Counted from the stretch's first letter, positions 9,831 to 19,300 are shown. The stretch is DNA of 64,000 bases from Streptosporangium lutulentum (GCF_030811455.1 NZ_JAUSQU010000001.1:5952001-6016000), one strand, 5' to 3'. Notes: generated by a model from the sequence alone, not told the origin. Numbers and translations are program-made.

Positions 9831-12110
9831 CTATCTGATGCCCGTCGGCGCCTGGGCGCGTGCCGCCCTGCTGGCCGGTATCAACGTCACCAGCAGGGCC
9901 GCCCCCACCGCGAGCAGCACCGCGGAGACGAGCGTCAGGGTCGACGGCGTGCGGCCGATGCCCGCGCCGACGCCGCTGGTGTAGCCCTGCAGGTCGATCA
10001 GGCCGCTGACCAGCGAGGCCCCGGCCGCGGTGCCCGCGACCACGCCCAGCACGGCGAGCAGGCCGGTACCGGTGACCAGGGTCGCGGCCACCTGCCGGGG
10101 GGTGAGGCCCATCGCCTTGAGCACCGCGAGGTCGAAGGCGTGGTCGCGCAGGCCGAGGGCGCTCGCCGTGAGCAGGTTGGCCAGCCCGAGCAGCGAGAGC
10201 ACGGCGATCAGCGCCATGATCACCACGCGGATGACCGAGAGCCGTTCGGCCGGGTTGACCACCCGGTGCACCTCCAGGGCCTCGCCCGAGGCGGTCAGCA
10301 GCCGGGCCCGCACCGCGGCGGGATCGGCGCCGGGCCTGAGCACCAGGCTGTAGAACTGCGGCGGCACCGCGTCCTTGGCGGCGAGGCTGTCCAGGCCGAG
10401 GGAGAGCACCTGACCGTCCTGGTCGGGCTCCACCACCCGGCCCACGAGGTGCACGATCAGCGGTGTGCCGCCGACCGTCATGCGGACCCGATCGCCGATC
10501 TTGACGCCCAGCAGGTCGAGCAGCCCCTGCCCGGCGACGGCCTCGCCCCTGGCCGCGAACATCCGCCCCTCCACGACCGAGAAGGGGTACGGCTCGGCGG
10601 ACGTGCCCAGCGCGCGGGCCAGCACGCTCCTGGTCTGCTCGGGCTCCAGGGCCGACACCTCGCTGCCCGGGTAGGCGGCCAGCACCTCCGGATCGGCCCT
10701 GGCGATCCGGGCCGCGTCCTCGGCGGGGAGCTTGTCCGGGCGGACGATGAGGGCCGCCGCCTGGCCGACCTGTTCCGGGTGACGCAGGAAGTCGTCCAGG
10801 GTGGCCCAGCACCCGAGGCCGATGGTGATCATCATCATCGGGATCGCGAGGCCGAAGATGCTCAGGAACGCGGGGACACGCCTGGTGAAGGCGTCGCGGG
10901 TGCCCAGGACGAGGGCGGGCGGCAGCCGTACCAGGAGGGCGACCCTGGCCATCCGCGACAGGTGGCCCCGGGGCGGCGCCGTGGAGGCCGCGGGGATGGG
11001 CGGGGTGCGGCCGCCGCGCCAGGCGGGCAGGGCCACCGCGATCAGGACCACCGCGGCGGTGCCGCCGGTGATCGCGAGCAGCGGGATCGGGGAGAGCGGC
11101 AGGATCGGCGTGCCGTACAGCACGAGCGAGGCGGCGACCTGGCCGCAGACGAGCCCGATGGCGATGCCCAGCAGCCCGAGCGCGCCGTGCTCGGCCATGA
11201 GCACGCCGAAGACCTGGCCCCGGGTGTAGCCGATGGACTTGAGGGTGGCGATGTCGCGGGTCTGGGCGAGCACCCGCCCGCCCACCGCGTTGGCGATGGC
11301 GAGCGCGGCGGCGACCAGCCCGGTGACGCCGAACAGCGCCAGCAGCAGTCCGAGAAGACGGTTGTCGAGCTCCATGGAGGCGCGGACCTCGCGCCAGGTG
11401 GACATCCGCTGGATCTCCTCGTCCAGCAGGGTGACGGCGCCGTGGACGACCGGCAGCGTGTCCTCGCCGTCGGCGAGACGCAGGCCGGTGACCGACTCGC
11501 TGCGGCCCAGGGCGGGCTCGACCCTGGCGAGGACCTCGGGCAGGGTCCAGGCCAGACCGGGCGTCCACTCGGGGTAGAACCCCTGATCCGCGGTGTCGGC
11601 CAGTCCGACCACGATGAGCGCGTGGGAGGCGCCGTTGAGCGCGGTGACGGTGAAGGGACCGCCCACCCGCAGATCGAGCGCCGTGGCGAAGGAGCGCTCG
11701 ACGATCACGCCCTCGGTGTCGCCGGCGCGGAGCCACCGCCCCTCGCGGATCAGCGGCGCGGCCACCGAGGGTGGTTCGGCGGACGTCTCCCGCAGCGCCA
11801 CGGACGACTTCCTGCCGTCCATCGTGAGCGTCACGGGCGCCGTCCGGTACGGCCCGGCCACCTGGGTCACACCCGGGAGCCGCGACAGCGCGGCCACGTC
11901 CGGGGCGTCCTTGGTGTGGATCCACACGTGCGCGCCCCTGGACTCCGTGAACAGCCCTCGCCACGGGTTGGTCCCGTCTTCCAGCAGGGTCGCCGAGGTG
12001 ATCAGTGCCGTGACGATCCCCGCCACGGCCAGCAGCGTCAGCAGCGCCTGCACCTTCCGCGCCCTGAGGTCCGCCTGGATCCACCTCACGGAAGCCCGGA
12101 CGGTGCTCAC
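9831..12110 (-). CDS. FtsX-like ABC transporter permease (MacB/LolC type)
   Basis: A 759-residue membrane protein with the two-repeat layout of large FtsX permeases. A transmembrane helix near the N-terminus (VQALLTLLAVAGIVTALITS) is followed by an extracytoplasmic domain, then three helices around residues 255-350. A second N-terminal-like helix around 430-450 comes next, then another outer domain and three helices near the C-terminus (VIRVVIMALIAVLSLLGLANL and following). It should work with the adjacent ATPase as a mechanotransmission-type exporter or envelope machine. GTG start with AGGAGC 4 nt upstream; only one base separates it from the ATPase stop, so the two are cotranscribed with padR. 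Confidence 0.88.
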   Translation of the reverse strand: MSTVRASVRWIQADLRARKVQALLTLLAVAGIVTALITSATLLEDGTNPWRGLFTESRGAHVWIHTKDAPDVAALSRLPGVTQVAGPYRTAPVTLTMDGRKSSVALRETSAEPPSVAAPLIREGRWLRAGDTEGVIVERSFATALDLRVGGPFTVTALNGASHALIVVGLADTADQGFYPEWTPGLAWTLPEVLARVEPALGRSESVTGLRLADGEDTLPVVHGAVTLLDEEIQRMSTWREVRASMELDNRLLGLLLALFGVTGLVAAALAIANAVGGRVLAQTRDIATLKSIGYTRGQVFGVLMAEHGALGLLGIAIGLVCGQVAASLVLYGTPILPLSPIPLLAITGGTAAVVLIAVALPAWRGGRTPPIPAASTAPPRGHLSRMARVALLVRLPPALVLGTRDAFTRRVPAFLSIFGLAIPMMMITIGLGCWATLDDFLRHPEQVGQAAALIVRPDKLPAEDAARIARADPEVLAAYPGSEVSALEPEQTRSVLARALGTSAEPYPFSVVEGRMFAARGEAVAGQGLLDLLGVKIGDRVRMTVGGTPLIVHLVGRVVEPDQDGQVLSLGLDSLAAKDAVPPQFYSLVLRPGADPAAVRARLLTASGEALEVHRVVNPAERLSVIRVVIMALIAVLSLLGLANLLTASALGLRDHAFDLAVLKAMGLTPRQVAATLVTGTGLLAVLGVVAGTAAGASLVSGLIDLQGYTSGVGAGIGRTPSTLTLVSAVLLAVGAALLVTLIPASRAARAQAPTGIR

Positions 12111-12111
12111 G

Positions 12112-12855
12112 CTAGCTCCTCAGCTCGACGACGTCGCCCGCGGTGGCCTTGGGGCGGCGGCGGGTCAGGCCGATGGCGCCGTCGTCGACGATCTGGCCGT
12201 CGAAGAGGGAGACCACCCGGTCGGCCAGGCCGGCCACCCGGGCGTCGTGGGTCACCAGGATGATGGTCTGGCCTTCGCGGTGGACGTCGCCGAGGAGGCG
12301 GAGGACGTCGCGGGTGTTGCGGCTGTCGAGGTTGCCGGTGGGCTCGTCCGCGAGCAGCAGGCTCGGCTGGTTGGCCAGCGCGCGGGCCAGCGCGACCCGC
12401 TGCTGCTCGCCGCCCGCGAGCTGGGAGGGCGCGGCGTCGGCGCGGTCGGTCAGGCCGAGCTCGCCGAGGAGGTACTGCCGCCGCTGGCGCGCCTCACGCG
12501 CGGAGGCGCCGGCCAGCAGCGCGGGCAGCTCGACGTTGTCGGCCACCGTCATGTTGGCGACCAGGTTGAAGAACTGGAAGACGAAGCCGACCTTCTTGCG
12601 GCGCAGCAGTGCCCAGGCGCTCTCGTTCAGGGTGTCGGCCCGCTGCCCGTCGAGCCAGATCTCGCCGCTGGTCCGGGCTTCGAGGCCGCCGAGCATGTGG
12701 ACCAGGGTGGACTTGCCCGATCCGGACGGTCCCATGATCGCCACGAACTCCCCGGGCATCACCCGGAGATCGACTCCGCGCACCGCGGGGACCGGCACGG
12801 CGCCGTTCTGGTAGATCTTGACGAGATTGACGGTATCGACCACGGGGGAAGTCAA
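12112..12855 (-). CDS. ABC transporter ATP-binding protein (MacB/LolD type)
   Basis: A 247-residue ATPase with all hallmarks: Walker A GPSGSGKST, Q-loop VFQFFNLV, signature LAGGEQQRVALARAL, Walker B LLLADEPTGNLD and switch histidine VTHD. The length and the EPTGNLD sequence fit the MacB/LolD/FtsE class that pairs with FtsX-like permeases such as the next gene. The start is a TTG at 12855 preceded by AGGAGG about 7 nt upstream; it overlaps the padR stop by 4 nt (TTGA), which argues for translational coupling. An in-frame GTG four codons later is the alternative. Confidence 0.93.
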   Translation of the reverse strand: MTSPVVDTVNLVKIYQNGAVPVPAVRGVDLRVMPGEFVAIMGPSGSGKSTLVHMLGGLEARTSGEIWLDGQRADTLNESAWALLRRKKVGFVFQFFNLVANMTVADNVELPALLAGASAREARQRRQYLLGELGLTDRADAAPSQLAGGEQQRVALARALANQPSLLLADEPTGNLDSRNTRDVLRLLGDVHREGQTIILVTHDARVAGLADRVVSLFDGQIVDDGAIGLTRRRPKATAGDVVELRS

Positions 12856-13358
12856 CTCAGGTCCTCCTGGCAGCGCTCAAGCCAGTCGAGGTCGGCCTGC
12901 AGGTGGAGCATAGCCCCCTCGACGAGGAGGAGCGCGACCCGGTTCTCCGGATCGGTCCGCTCCACGAGCTCGTTCAGGTCGCGCATGAGCGTGAGGTAGT
13001 GGCGGCGCTGGCGGTTGATCAGCGCCATCCTGTCGGCGATGCCGGTCATCGGGGCCAGCACGAGCTTCATGAAGAACTCGTCACGGACCCGCGGCCCCTC
13101 CGTGGGCTCGTCCACCCACGTGTCGAGGAGCTCCCGGCCCGCGGCGGTCAGGTAGTAAACCTTCTTGTTCGGCCGGTTGGACTGTTCGACGTCCACGACC
13201 CGGACCAGCCCGTCCTTCTCCAGGCGGCCGAGCGTAACGTAGATCTGCCCGATGTTCGGTGACGGATAGGCGCTGCCGAAGACCTGTTCAAGCGCCTGTT
13301 TCAGCTCGTATCCGTGGGCAGGTTCTTTAGCGAGGAGCGCCAGCAGCAACAGCCGCAC
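12852..13358 (-). CDS. PadR family transcriptional regulator
   Basis: A 168-residue winged-helix regulator. The N-terminal ~85 residues hold the PadR domain (LLLALLAKEPAHGYELKQAL, PNIGQIYVTLGRLEKDGLV, KKVYYLTAAGRELL), and the rest is the helical C-terminal dimerisation arm. It heads a three-gene unit with the ABC exporter and is divergent from a sugar-binding lipoprotein gene. The GTG start is preceded by AGGAGGT. A perfect inverted repeat in the 131-bp divergent region is a likely binding site, so it probably represses its own operon and possibly the opposite gene. The inducer is unknown; PadR proteins next to ABC exporters often answer to toxic compounds. Confidence 0.92.
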   Translation of the reverse strand: MRLLLLALLAKEPAHGYELKQALEQVFGSAYPSPNIGQIYVTLGRLEKDGLVRVVDVEQSNRPNKKVYYLTAAGRELLDTWVDEPTEGPRVRDEFFMKLVLAPMTGIADRMALINRQRRHYLTLMRDLNELVERTDPENRVALLLVEGAMLHLQADLDWLERCQEDLS

Positions 13359-13407
13359 GCCCCACCTCCTCAGAGTGCTCGTTACCTGAGCGTTACGGGT
13401 CTATCCG

Positions 13408-13446
13408 TTGACGTTCATGTTATCGCTATGCATAACATGCATGCAT
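13408..13446. promoter_or_regulatory. Inverted repeat and promoter-like boxes in the padR divergent region
   Basis: CATGTTAT (13416-13423) and ATAACATG (13432-13439) form a perfect inverted repeat with an 8-bp spacer. It contains ATGT and ACAT half-sites of the type many PadR proteins bind. On the plus strand TTGACG (13408-13413) and CATAAC (13431-13436) are 17 bp apart, so a weak promoter toward the lipoprotein gene would be covered by the operator. ATGCATGCAT (13437-13446) overlaps its right edge. Confidence 0.6.
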
Positions 13447-13489
13447 CTACCTAACACGTATGTAACTACCTCGAAATCTGGAGGTCACA

Positions 13490-14746
13490 GTGCGCCGCCT
13501 CATCCCCCTCCTCCTCGCCGTGCTCGTGCCGGTGGGGTGCACGGGGGTGGGCGCGCAGGAGACCGAGAGGTTCGGGGGAACCGGCCCGTTCACCCTCGTG
13601 ACCGGACGTGACACGACCGCCTACCTGCAGCCGTTGCTGGACAGGTGGAACCAGACCCATCCCGGGGAACGGGTCACCCTGCTCGAACTCCCCGAGGCGG
13701 CCGACGAACAACGCGCTCAGATGGTCGCCAACCTCCAGGCCAAGAGCGACCGCTACGACGTGCTCGGCCTGGACGTGGTCTGGACGGCGGAGTTCGCCGA
13801 CGCGGGCTGGATCCTGCCACTGGAACGCGGAATGTTCCAGCTGGACCGGTTCCTGCCCCCGGTCGTCGACACGGCGGTCTACCGGGGCAAGCTCTGGGCC
13901 GTGCCGTACACCAGCAACGCCGGACTGCTCTACTACCGCAAGGATCTGCTCGCCAAGCAGGGCTTCAAGCCCCCCAAGACCTGGGAAGAGCTTCGCGAAC
14001 AGGCCGGCGCGCTGCACGAGAAGTACGGCATCGGCGGCTACGCCGGGCAGTTCCTGGCCTACGAGGGGCTGACCGTCAACTTCGCCGAGGCCGTGCAGTC
14101 GGCGGGCGGGCAGATTCTCAGCCCGGACGGCACGCAGGTGACCATGGACGTGGCGAAGGCGAAGGCCGGCCTGGACTTCCTGGCCGGCGGGTTCCGGGAA
14201 GGCTGGATCCCGCCGGAGTCGCTCTCCTTCAAGGAGGAGGAGTCGCGGCTGGCCTTCCAGGAGGGCCGCCTGGCCTTCGCCCGCAACTGGCCGCACGCGT
14301 ACGGCCCCGCCACCGAGTCGGCCGTCGCGGACAAGTTCGCGGTCACCCGGCTGCCCGGACTGAACGGTCCCGGCTCCAGCTCGCTGGGCGGCGTCAACCT
14401 CGCGCTCAGCGCCTACTCCAAGAAGCAGAAGTCGGCGGTCGAGTTCATCCGCTACTTCACCGGACTGGAGAACCAGCGGCGGGTTCTCACCGACGGCTCG
14501 TTCCCGCCCGTGTGGGCCGAGCTGTACGACGACCCCGCCCTGATCAAGCGTTTCCCCTATCTCCCCGTGCTCAAGCAGAGCATCCTCTCCGCTCGGCCGA
14601 GACCGGCCAGTGCCAACTACAACCAGGTGAGCCTGGTGATCGCCAGTGCGGTCTCCAACGCGCTCACCCCACCCTTCGAGGAGGCAAGCGACGACATCAT
14701 CACCTCCATGAAAGGCCAGCTGAACGAGATCATCCGAGCTCAGTGA
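13490..14746 (+). CDS. Sugar ABC transporter substrate-binding lipoprotein (first)
   Basis: A 418-residue extracytoplasmic binding protein of the MalE/trehalose-binding type. The signal peptide ends in a lipobox, VPVGC, with Cys17 as the lipidated residue. The body shows typical features of family 1 solute-binding proteins: DVLGLDVVWTAEFADAGW, YRGKLWAVPYTSNAGLLYY, PKTWEEL, LAFQEGRLAFARNWP and LGGVNLALSAYSKKQ. It resembles LpqY/ThuE-like trehalose or maltose receptors, but the ligand cannot be fixed from sequence. GTG start with GGAGGT 4 nt upstream. A second, different binding protein follows 136 bp later, then two permeases. Confidence 0.88.
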   Translation: MRRLIPLLLAVLVPVGCTGVGAQETERFGGTGPFTLVTGRDTTAYLQPLLDRWNQTHPGERVTLLELPEAADEQRAQMVANLQAKSDRYDVLGLDVVWTAEFADAGWILPLERGMFQLDRFLPPVVDTAVYRGKLWAVPYTSNAGLLYYRKDLLAKQGFKPPKTWEELREQAGALHEKYGIGGYAGQFLAYEGLTVNFAEAVQSAGGQILSPDGTQVTMDVAKAKAGLDFLAGGFREGWIPPESLSFKEEESRLAFQEGRLAFARNWPHAYGPATESAVADKFAVTRLPGLNGPGSSSLGGVNLALSAYSKKQKSAVEFIRYFTGLENQRRVLTDGSFPPVWAELYDDPALIKRFPYLPVLKQSILSARPRPASANYNQVSLVIASAVSNALTPPFEEASDDIITSMKGQLNEIIRAQ

Positions 14747-14882
14747 CCCGGGGCGACCCTCCGGCGAGCCGTCATCCCTCCCCGATCTCGATTTCAGCCC
14801 TCCACGCTTTTTGTTTCGCTTCTCCCGAATCCCTTTTCTCCCGAATTTCGGGGCTTTGACAACCACAGGAGGTTTGTTCAGC

Positions 14883-16211
14883 ATGCGCAAATCCATTGCC
14901 ATGGCGACAACGGCCGGACTCGCACTCGCACTCGCCGCGTGCGGCGGCGGCGAGACGGCGGCGCCCGCGGCGCCGGCCACGAGCGGCAGCGCCTCCGCGC
15001 CCGCCGCGGCCAAGACCCTCGAAGGCGTGACGCTTGAGATCGCGGCCAAGTGGACGGGTGCCGAACAGACCAACTTCGAGCAGGTGCTCAAGGCCTTCGA
15101 GGCCAAGACGGGCGCCAAGGTCACCTACGCCTCCACCGGTGAGGACACCGGCGCCTACCTCGGCCCGCGCATCCAGGGCGGCAACCCGCCGGACGTCGCG
15201 ATCCTGCCCCAGCCGGGCCTGGTCCAGCAGTACGCCGACCAGAAGGCGCTCAAGCCGCTGTCCGCCGAGGTGCAGAAGCAGCTCGACGACAACTACACCC
15301 CGTACTGGAAGGAGCTCGGCTCCGCCGACGGCCAGGTGTACGGCGTGCTGGTGAAGGCGGCGCACAAGTCGCTCATCTGGTACCGCGACCAGGCCTTCCA
15401 GGACGCCGGGGCGCAGCCGCCGGCCACCTGGGACGAGCTCATCACGACCGCCCAGACGATCGCGGACTCCGGCACCCCGCCGTTCTCCCTCTGCGGCGCG
15501 TCCGGCTGGACCCTGACCGACCTGTTCGAGAACGTCTACCTGTCCAGCGCGGGCCCGGAGAACTACACCAAGCTCTCCAAGCACGAGATCCCCTGGACCG
15601 ACGCCAGCGTGACCACCGCGCTGGAGAAGATCGGCCAGCTCGTCGGCAAGAAGGAGTTCCTGCTCGGCGACGTCTCCGGCGCCCTGCAGACCGACTTCCC
15701 GACCTGCGTGACCCAGGTCTACGGCCAGGACAAGTCGGCGATGGTGATCGAGGCCGACTTCGTGGGCACCACGGCCGAGGAGTCCGGCGCGAAGCTCGGC
15801 GAGGAGGCCAAGTACTTCCCGTTCCCCAAGGCCGGTGACACCGAACCGGTCGTGCTGGGCGGCGACGTCGCGGTGGCCATGAAGGACTCCAAGGGCGCGA
15901 TGGCGCTGCTGGAGTTCCTCGCCTCCAAGGAGGGCGGCGAGATCTGGGCCAAGCTCCCCGGCTACCTCTCCCCCAACCGCAACGTCTCGCCCGACAACTA
16001 CCCGTCCGAGCTGACCAAGAAGCTCGCCGAGACGATCATCTCCGCCGGTGACGCGGTCCGCTACGACATGTCCGACCTCGCCCCCAGCGCCTTCGGCGGC
16101 ACCGACGGCAAGGGCGAGTGGAAGCTCCTGCAGGACTTCGTGCGCGACCCGTCCGACATCAAGGGCATCCAGAGCAAGCTCGAGGACGAGGCCAAGAAGG
16201 CCTGGAAGTAA
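14883..16211 (+). CDS. Sugar ABC transporter substrate-binding lipoprotein (AglE-like)
   Basis: A 442-residue lipoprotein with signal peptide MRKSIAMATTAGLALALAAC and lipobox LAAC, then a disordered Ala/Ser/Pro linker. The domain starts EIAAKWTGAEQTNFEQVLKAF and has GAYLGPRIQGGNPPDVAILP and GVLVKAAHKSLIWYRDQ, a pattern seen in alpha-glucoside binding proteins of the AglE type. ATG at 14883 with AGGAGGT 9 nt upstream. It is 11 bp from the permease gene, so the three downstream genes form an operon. Its difference from the first binding protein suggests either two receptors sharing one channel or a neighbouring partial system. Confidence 0.88.
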   Translation: MRKSIAMATTAGLALALAACGGGETAAPAAPATSGSASAPAAAKTLEGVTLEIAAKWTGAEQTNFEQVLKAFEAKTGAKVTYASTGEDTGAYLGPRIQGGNPPDVAILPQPGLVQQYADQKALKPLSAEVQKQLDDNYTPYWKELGSADGQVYGVLVKAAHKSLIWYRDQAFQDAGAQPPATWDELITTAQTIADSGTPPFSLCGASGWTLTDLFENVYLSSAGPENYTKLSKHEIPWTDASVTTALEKIGQLVGKKEFLLGDVSGALQTDFPTCVTQVYGQDKSAMVIEADFVGTTAEESGAKLGEEAKYFPFPKAGDTEPVVLGGDVAVAMKDSKGAMALLEFLASKEGGEIWAKLPGYLSPNRNVSPDNYPSELTKKLAETIISAGDAVRYDMSDLAPSAFGGTDGKGEWKLLQDFVRDPSDIKGIQSKLEDEAKKAWK

Positions 16212-16222
16212 GGGGAGAGGCC

Positions 16223-17629
16223 GTGACCGATCGGTTAGACGGCCCGCAGGCGCCCGCTCCGGCACCGGAGACGGTGCCGGAGGCGGCCCCTGACAAGGCG
16301 AAGCCCGAACCCCCCAAGGGGGCCGGGAAAGCCGGGAAGGCCGGAAGGCTGGGCCCTCCCGCGACGATGGCGCTCTGGTTCCTGTTGCCGGGCGTGATCC
16401 TGCTCGGCGCGATGGTGATCTACCCGATCATCTACTCGATCTTCCGTAGCCTCTACGACTCCGCCGGGAACACCTTCGTCGGCGTCGACAACTACGCGGC
16501 GATCTTCAATGACTCCTCCACCCTGACCACGATCAGGAACAACCTGATCTGGGTCGCGGTGGCTCCCGCCCTGGTCACCGCGGTAGGCCTGGTCTTCGCG
16601 GTGCTGACCGAACGGATCCGCTGGGCGACCGCCTTCAAGCTGATCGTGTTCATGCCGATGGCCGTCTCCCTGATGGCCTCCGGCGTCATCTTCCGCCTGG
16701 TCTACGAGCAGGCGCCGGACCGGGGCGTGGCCAACGCCGTGATCACCTCGGTTCAGGACCTCTTCGGCTCCTCGGACGGCTACCCGGACGCCCGGCCCCG
16801 GGAGAACGACCAGTCTCCGGTCGCCGGTCAGCAGGGCGCGGTGGTGACCAAACAGCCCACGGGGCCCGGCGGCGCCGTGCTCCTCCCGCTGGTCGGCGTC
16901 AAGCCCGAGACCCTCGCCTCCGCGGCGACGGCGAAGGCGCCCCAGCAGGGTCCCGGCGAGCTGACCGGGACCGTGTGGGTGGACTTCACCCAGGGCGGCG
17001 GAGGCACCGTCAACCAGGTGGACCCCACGGAGAAGGGCCTGACGGGGGTGACGGTCGAGGCGGTGCAGAACGGCGCCGTCAAGGCCACCGCCACCACCGA
17101 GGCCGACGGAACCTTCCGCTTCACCGGGCTGGCTCCGGGCGACTACCTGGTACGGCTGCCGCAGTCGAACTTCCAGGCGGCCTTCAACGGGATCTCCTGG
17201 CTCGGCCCGACGCTGATCACCCCGGCGATCATCGGAGCCTTCATCTGGGTGTGGGCCGGATTCTCCATGGTGCTGATCGCGGCGGGGCTCTCCGCCATCC
17301 CGCGTGACGCGCTGGAGGCGGCCCGCATCGACGGGGCCACCGAGTGGCAGGTGTTCCGCAAGATCACCATTCCGCTGCTCGCGCCGGTGCTGCTCGTCGT
17401 GTTCGTCACAATGATCATCAATACGTTGAAGGTCTTCGACCTGGTCTTCGTCATCGCGCCGGGATCGGTGCAGCCGCAGGCCAACGTGATCGCGCTGGAG
17501 ATGTGGCGGGTCTCGTTCGGCGGCGGAGGCGACCAGGGGCTGGGCAGCGCGCTGTCCATCTTCCTGCTGGTCCTCGTCCTGCCCTTCATGATCATCAACA
17601 TCCGCCGGTTCAGGAGGGACAACCAGTGA
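16223..17629 (+). CDS. Sugar ABC permease (AglF-like) with an inserted beta-sandwich domain
   Basis: A 468-residue MalF-type permease, much longer than the usual ~300. After a Pro/Lys-rich cytoplasmic tail come the first helix (ATMALWFLLPGVILLGAMVI) and two more helices. About 150 extra residues (about 175-320) then interrupt the protein at an outer loop. This insert contains GELTGTVWVDF, KGLTGVTVEAVQNG and TTEADGTFRFTGLAPGDYLV, the repeat pattern of CNA-B/SdrD-B or carboxypeptidase regulatory-like folds. The permease resumes at ISWLGPTLITPAIIGAFIW, and the EAA loop DALEAARIDGATEWQVFRKI is intact. GTG start; its stop overlaps the next permease start by 4 nt. No ATPase gene is present, so a shared one such as MsiK is likely. 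Confidence 0.9.
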   Translation: MTDRLDGPQAPAPAPETVPEAAPDKAKPEPPKGAGKAGKAGRLGPPATMALWFLLPGVILLGAMVIYPIIYSIFRSLYDSAGNTFVGVDNYAAIFNDSSTLTTIRNNLIWVAVAPALVTAVGLVFAVLTERIRWATAFKLIVFMPMAVSLMASGVIFRLVYEQAPDRGVANAVITSVQDLFGSSDGYPDARPRENDQSPVAGQQGAVVTKQPTGPGGAVLLPLVGVKPETLASAATAKAPQQGPGELTGTVWVDFTQGGGGTVNQVDPTEKGLTGVTVEAVQNGAVKATATTEADGTFRFTGLAPGDYLVRLPQSNFQAAFNGISWLGPTLITPAIIGAFIWVWAGFSMVLIAAGLSAIPRDALEAARIDGATEWQVFRKITIPLLAPVLLVVFVTMIINTLKVFDLVFVIAPGSVQPQANVIALEMWRVSFGGGGDQGLGSALSIFLLVLVLPFMIINIRRFRRDNQ

Positions 17630-18501
17630 CGACCTCCACTCTCGGCGCCCCGCCGCGCAGCGCGTTGAGCCGGATCGTGGACAAGGTCGGCGGCGGCCTC
17701 GTCCAGGCGGTACTGGTGCTGATCGGCGTGTTCTGGCTGGTCCCCACTCTCGGCCTGTTCGTGGTCTCGCTCCGCGAGGAGACGGCCAACAACTCCACCG
17801 GCTGGTGGACGGCGTTCACCAAGCCGGCCGAGTGGACCATCAAGAACTACGCCGACCTGCTGGCCACCGGGTTCACCGCGTCGTTCTGGAACACCGTGCT
17901 CATCACGGTGCCCACGACCCTCCTGGTGATCGGCATCGCGGCCATGGCCGCCTACGCGTTCGCCTGGATGGAGTTTCCCGGCAGGGACGCGCTGTTCCTG
18001 GTGGTGATCGGCCTGCTGGTGGTGCCGATCCAGATCGCGCTGATCCCGATCGCGAAGCTCTACGGCTCGATCGGGATCTTCGGCTCCATCGCCGGCGTGG
18101 TGCTCTTCCACGTCGCCTTCGGACTCCCCTTCGCCATCTTCCTGCTGCGCAACTTCTTCGCGGGCATTCCACGCTCGCTGCTCGAAGCCGCGCGCATGGA
18201 CGGCGCGGGTGAGTGGAAGATCTTCTCGACCGTGGTGTTCCCGCTGGCCAAGCCGGCGGTCGCCTCGCTCGGCATCTTCCAGTTCCTCTGGGTCTGGAAC
18301 GACCTGCTCGTCTCCCTGGTCTTCGCCAACACCGAGAACCAGCCGATGACCAAGGCCCTGCAGTCCCAGATGCGGCAGTTCGGGACCAACGTCGACATCC
18401 TCGCGCCCGGTGCCTTCCTGTCGCTGATCATCCCGCTGATTCTGTTCTTCGCCTTCCAGCGATACTTCGTGCAGGGCATGATGGCGGGCTCGGTGAAATA
18501 A
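17626..18501 (+). CDS. Sugar ABC permease (AglG/MalG-like)
   Basis: A 291-residue MalG-type permease with six predicted helices. The EAA loop facing the ATPase reads [20 protein letters not shown], and the C-terminus [15 protein letters not shown] is typical of the MalG family. The GTG start overlaps the AglF-like stop (GTGA), and AGGAGG lies about 8 nt upstream within the preceding gene. It completes a binding protein-permease-permease unit for an oligosaccharide, probably an alpha-glucoside or trehalose given the neighbours; the sugar is an inference. Confidence 0.93.
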   Translation: MTTSTLGAPPRSALSRIVDKVGGGLVQAVLVLIGVFWLVPTLGLFVVSLREETANNSTGWWTAFTKPAEWTIKNYADLLATGFTASFWNTVLITVPTTLLVIGIAAMAAYAFAWMEFPGRDALFLVVIGLLVVPIQIALIPIAKLYGSIGIFGSIAGVVLFHVAFGLPFAIFLLRNFFAGIPRSLLEAARMDGAGEWKIFSTVVFPLAKPAVASLGIFQFLWVWNDLLVSLVFANTENQPMTKALQSQMRQFGTNVDILAPGAFLSLIIPLILFFAFQRYFVQGMMAGSVK

Positions 18502-18586
18502 AGGGGCAGGTCCGGTGCGGAGTTCGCTGTTCGCCGATTTGCGGCGCACGCCGTACCGGACCTCAAACCTCGATAGGGTTTTCCGC

Positions 18587-19264
18587 ATGGCTGCGCGTCC
18601 TTTGAATGAAATCGTGGAAGCCGGGTGGGCCACGGCCCTCGAACCCGTCGCTGCAAAAATCGCTGAGATGGGCGATTTCCTCCGCAAGGAGGTGGCGGAA
18701 GGCAGGCAGTACCTTCCGTCGGGAGACAACGTGCTCCGTGCCTTCCAACAGCCCTTCGACCAGGTCAAGGTGCTGGTCGTCGGCCAGGATCCCTATCCCA
18801 CGCCGGGGCATCCGATCGGCCTGAGTTTCTCCGTGGCCGCGGATGTGCGCCCGATTCCGGGGAGTCTGCGCAACATCTACAAGGAGCTCACCGAGGACCT
18901 CGGCCTGCCGATGCCGAGCAATGGCGATCTGACCCCGTGGACCGAGCAGGGCGTGCTGCTGCTCAACAGGGTCCTCACCGTCATGCCGGGCAAGCCCGCC
19001 TCGCATCGGGGCAAGGGCTGGGAAGAGGTCACCGAGCAGGCCATGAAGGCCCTGGTCGCGCGCGACAAGCCGATGGTGGCGATCCTGTGGGGGCGCGACG
19101 CCCGCAACCTGCGCCCGATGCTCGGCGATGTCCCGGCCGTCGAGTCGGCCCACCCGAGCCCCCTGTCGGCCCGCAGCGGCTTCTTCGGATCCCGCCCGTT
19201 CAGCCGCGCCAACGACCTTCTCCAGCAGCAGGGCGCAACACCGGTGGAGTGGAAGCTCCCTTAG
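18587..19264 (+). CDS. ung: Uracil-DNA glycosylase, family 1
   Basis: A 225-residue base-excision repair enzyme that removes uracil from DNA. The water-activating motif [17 protein letters not shown] carries the catalytic aspartate, and [18 protein letters not shown] carries the catalytic histidine and the DNA-intercalating loop. I chose the ATG at 18587 ([14 protein letters not shown]) over an earlier in-frame start because homologues begin about here. A TAGGGT box lies 7 nt before this ATG, consistent with a leaderless message. It does not belong to the sugar-transport operon, being 85 bp downstream with its own start signals. Confidence 0.95.
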   Translation: MAARPLNEIVEAGWATALEPVAAKIAEMGDFLRKEVAEGRQYLPSGDNVLRAFQQPFDQVKVLVVGQDPYPTPGHPIGLSFSVAADVRPIPGSLRNIYKELTEDLGLPMPSNGDLTPWTEQGVLLLNRVLTVMPGKPASHRGKGWEEVTEQAMKALVARDKPMVAILWGRDARNLRPMLGDVPAVESAHPSPLSARSGFFGSRPFSRANDLLQQQGATPVEWKLP

Positions 19265-19300
19265 GCGATCGCACCCCACAAGGGCACTAGGATTTACACC

